NCBI GenBank assembly: GCA_947074245.1
Contig: CAMTOW010000093.1
Coordinates: 1 to 7,420 of the forward strand
Length of the DNA stretch: 7,420 nucleotides
Source: an uncultured Bacteroidales bacterium
GTDB lineage: Bacteria; Bacteroidota; Bacteroidia; Bacteroidales; JAUNSR01
Direction: 5' to 3'
In this document: positions 5,043 to 7,420 of the stretch, in pieces
How positions within the stretch are numbered: the first letter of the stretch is position 1
How the letters are laid out: the number at the start of each line of letters is the position of its first letter
Program-made: the position numbers and the translations under genes
The notes under the pieces: generated by a model
Told to the model about the DNA's origin: nothing
The model's database searches: none
The model's input: the letters and a program-made list of their open reading frames with translations, nothing else

Positions 5043-7394
5043 TCAATCGAATATTCCGTCTACGATCTCCTCTTTCGGTGTGAGTTCGATAAACTCGCCG
5101 AGATACTCTTTCGCACATGGATCGATCGGATTCGACATATCGAAATCCTCTTCCTGCGAATACGGAAGCGACGGATCACCATACACCTTTTTCATATATT
5201 CACCATAGATCGGAAGAGCCATGCTGGCACCCTGACCCTGAGCCATATTATCGAAACGGATGGCACGCTCTTCACCACCTACCCATACGCCCGATACGAG
5301 CGATGGAGTGAACGCCATAAACCAACCGTCGGAGTTGTTATTGGTCGTACCGGTCTTACCACCCATCGGTGCGGTGATACCGTAGATACGTCTTACTCGG
5401 GATCCCGTACCGCCGTCGATTACGTCGCGCAACATCGGTAGCATCTTAAAGTAAGTAGCTTCGCTAAACACCTCCTGCCATTTCGGCGTAAAGGTTGCGA
5501 TGATATTGCCGTTGTTATCTTCAATGCGGGTCACATAAAGCGGATCGATACGTACTCCGCGATTTGGGAAGGCGGAATATCCTGTTACCATCTCTTCGAC
5601 CGAAACTTCAGACGGCCCAAGACACAAGGAGATAACCGGATCGATGTGATTGCGAATTCCGAATGAATGAAGCAAACGAACAAACGCATACGGCGACAAT
5701 TTGTCCATCAGACGCGCCGAAATCCAGTTGTTGGAATTGGCCAATCCCCAGCGAAGCGTTACCATCTCGCCGATACGAGCCTTCGATGCGTTACGAGGCA
5801 CCCACGGATTACCGTTTTCATCCAAAAGATGCGGCTGAGTGTTAGACTCCATATCACAAGGCGTACGTCCCTCTTCCATAGCCAGCGTATAAAGGAAAGG
5901 CTTGATGGTCGATCCGATCTGACGACGACCGGAAGTAACCATATCGTATTGGAAGTTGTGGAAATCCGGACCGCCGACATAAGCTTTCACAAAGCCGGTC
6001 TTCGGATCCATCGACATGAATCCCGCGCGCAGGAAGTATTTCTGATAACGGATCGAGTCCATCGGAGTCATCACCGTATCCTTCATACCCTGCCAAGTGA
6101 ATACCTGCATTTCCATCGGCGTATTGAATGCCTTCAGAATCTCTTCTTCGGTTTTCCCGCCACGCTTCATCACGATATATCGTTCGCTCTGACGCATGGT
6201 GCGACGCATACTTGCTTCTACTTCCTCTTTAGTCAGGTCTTTGGAGAACGGACCGGCAGCACGGTTCTTCTTCTCATTGAAGAACTGCGGCTGAAGCACG
6301 TTGGAAAGATGATCCGTCACGGCGTCTTCGGCATATTTCTGCATGCGCGAATCGATCGTCGTGTATATTTTCAAACCGTCGGCAGTCAAGTCATACGGCG
6401 TACCGTCGGGTTTTAGGTTTTTGTTACACCATCCGAATAGCGGATTGTTTTCCCAGGCGATCGAGTCTTCCTGAAACTTCTGCCCCTGCCAGGATGCGTA
6501 ATTCTTCCGCTCCGGTTTCTTGGCGCGCATCACGCCGCGAAGATATTCGCGGAAGTAAGGAGCAAGCCCCTCTTTGTGGTCCGCTTTATGGAAAGAAAGT
6601 GTCAATGGAATTTTCTTCAATGAATCGGTCTGTGCGGCGGTCAGGTAACCGGCTTTCTCCATCTGTTCCAACACCACGTTACGGCGCCCGAGTGTGCGCT
6701 CATTACGACGCACGGGATTGAACAGTGACGGATTCTTACACATCCCAACCAAGGTAGCCGCTTCTTCGATCGACAAGTCCGAAGGCGTCTTTCCGAAATA
6801 TACGTTCGCCGCGGTTTTGATACCGACCGCGTTGTAATTGAAGTCGAACTTATTGAAATACATATTGATGATCTCTTCTTTCGTATAGAGACGCTCAAGT
6901 TCTACGGCGATCACCCATTCGATCGGTTTCTGAAGGGCACGTTCAAGCACGTTATCGGCGGCTGGCGAATAAAGCTGTTTGGCCAACTGCTGGGTAATGG
7001 TACTACCTCCTCCTGCATTCTTCTGGCGAAGGATCACCGTTTTTACCACGGCTCGGAAAAGCGCTTTCACATCAATACCGGAGTGCTCTTGAAAACGAGC
7101 GTCTTCGGTTGCCACCAATGCCTTCACCAGGTAAGGTGAAAGCTGATTATAATTGACGAAAACACGATTTTCTTTTTCCTGTGTGAAACGACCAAGTTCT
7201 ACGTTGTCGCCCGAATAGACCACACTGGCAAATTTACTTTTCGGATTTTCCAGCTCCTCAATCGGAGGCATGTATCCGATTTTGCCATTGGCAATCATAA
7301 TTAAGAGAATACCTACTGCCATGCTCCCTGAAAAAAACAGCGCCCCGCAACCGATAAAAAACCATTTCAGAATTCTTTTTTTCTTTTCGTTCAT
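5043..7394 (-). CDS. mrcA: Class A penicillin-binding protein (PBP1A-type glycosyltransferase/transpeptidase)
   Basis: This bifunctional enzyme polymerises lipid II into glycan strands and cross-links them in the periplasm. A short basic cytosolic tail and one membrane helix (about residues 9-36) anchor it. The GT51 domain (about 60-240) shows ATEDARFQEHSGID (catalytic Glu97), GGSTITQQLAKQLY (128-142), a Glu-rich motif AVELERLYTKEEI (163-175) and EEAATLVGMCKNP. The transpeptidase domain has GSTIK with acylated Ser495 and Lys498, SNN (554-556) and KTGTT (680-684). All active-site residues are present, so it should bind beta-lactams. Length, 783 residues, is normal. The linker between domains and the stretch at about 370-450 are charged and do not match known modules I can name. 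ATG at 7392-7394 is directly followed by the basic tail and helix; only 26 bases lie upstream, without a Shine-Dalgarno. MrcA and MrcB orthology cannot be separated here. Confidence 0.95.
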   Translation of the reverse strand: MNEKKKRILKWFFIGCGALFFSGSMAVGILLIMIANGKIGYMPPIEELENPKSKFASVVYSGDNVELGRFTQEKENRVFVNYNQLSPYLVKALVATEDARFQEHSGIDVKALFRAVVKTVILRQKNAGGGSTITQQLAKQLYSPAADNVLERALQKPIEWVIAVELERLYTKEEIINMYFNKFDFNYNAVGIKTAANVYFGKTPSDLSIEEAATLVGMCKNPSLFNPVRRNERTLGRRNVVLEQMEKAGYLTAAQTDSLKKIPLTLSFHKADHKEGLAPYFREYLRGVMRAKKPERKNYASWQGQKFQEDSIAWENNPLFGWCNKNLKPDGTPYDLTADGLKIYTTIDSRMQKYAEDAVTDHLSNVLQPQFFNEKKNRAAGPFSKDLTKEEVEASMRRTMRQSERYIVMKRGGKTEEEILKAFNTPMEMQVFTWQGMKDTVMTPMDSIRYQKYFLRAGFMSMDPKTGFVKAYVGGPDFHNFQYDMVTSGRRQIGSTIKPFLYTLAMEEGRTPCDMESNTQPHLLDENGNPWVPRNASKARIGEMVTLRWGLANSNNWISARLMDKLSPYAFVRLLHSFGIRNHIDPVISLCLGPSEVSVEEMVTGYSAFPNRGVRIDPLYVTRIEDNNGNIIATFTPKWQEVFSEATYFKMLPMLRDVIDGGTGSRVRRIYGITAPMGGKTGTTNNNSDGWFMAFTPSLVSGVWVGGEERAIRFDNMAQGQGASMALPIYGEYMKKVYGDPSLPYSQEEDFDMSNPIDPCAKEYLGEFIELTPKEEIVDGIFD

Positions 7395-7420
7395 CTATAA
7401 AAACTATCTGAAAATATTCT

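Noticed and set aside
4956..5441. A 161-codon plus-strand frame with a hydrophobic beginning
   Set aside because: It needs a GTG start, and most of it is antisense to the PBP C-terminus. The hydrophobic start is not enough to support a gene.
5667..6416. A 249-codon frame on the plus strand
   Set aside because: It is antisense to the PBP transpeptidase region, is rich in His and Arg as antisense frames of such genes tend to be, and shows no domain.
1..7420. Mobile elements, CRISPR array, tRNA or rRNA
   Set aside because: I read both strands and found no transposase, integrase, spaced direct repeats or cloverleaf. The genes are all ordinary chromosomal types.

Overview
The window is an ordinary-looking stretch of a Bacteroidales chromosome, most like Parabacteroides and its relatives. 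That placement is an inference. It rests on Bacteroidetes-style protein sequences, on the lack of Shine-Dalgarno sequences before the visible starts, and on matches to the Bacteroidetes -7 promoter consensus. I could not run a search to confirm it.

There are four genes. A class I aminotransferase of the aspartate aminotransferase type (+) enters from the left edge without its N-terminus and ends at 1070. A biotin-dependent carboxyltransferase, OadA/PycB-like (1492-3354, -), faces it. A PHP-family tyrosine phosphatase of the CpsB/CapC/YwqE type (3919-4653, +) is divergent from the carboxyltransferase. A class A penicillin-binding protein (5043-7394, -) faces the phosphatase. All four appear to be single transcription units: neighbours alternate in direction and each 3' end has at least one terminator-like hairpin.

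The gaps hold most of the non-coding signal. The convergent gap 1071-1491 has four hairpins in about 320 bases. The divergent gap 3355-3918 is AT-rich, has weak promoter-like octamers on both strands and a perfect 14-base palindrome. The convergent gap 4654-5042 has a terminator at each end and, between them, an open frame of 62 codons that continues the phosphatase frame after its stop.

The jobs fit general housekeeping. The aminotransferase and the carboxyltransferase both act around oxaloacetate, aspartate and pyruvate, and the PBP builds peptidoglycan. The phosphatase family usually controls polysaccharide export, but no polysaccharide genes are visible here. I see no mobile element, CRISPR array, tRNA or rRNA, and no convincing new system. 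The best leads are a pair of related hairpins 3.5 kb apart, and an OadA-like enzyme that seems to lack the usual catalytic threonine and has no partner subunits nearby.
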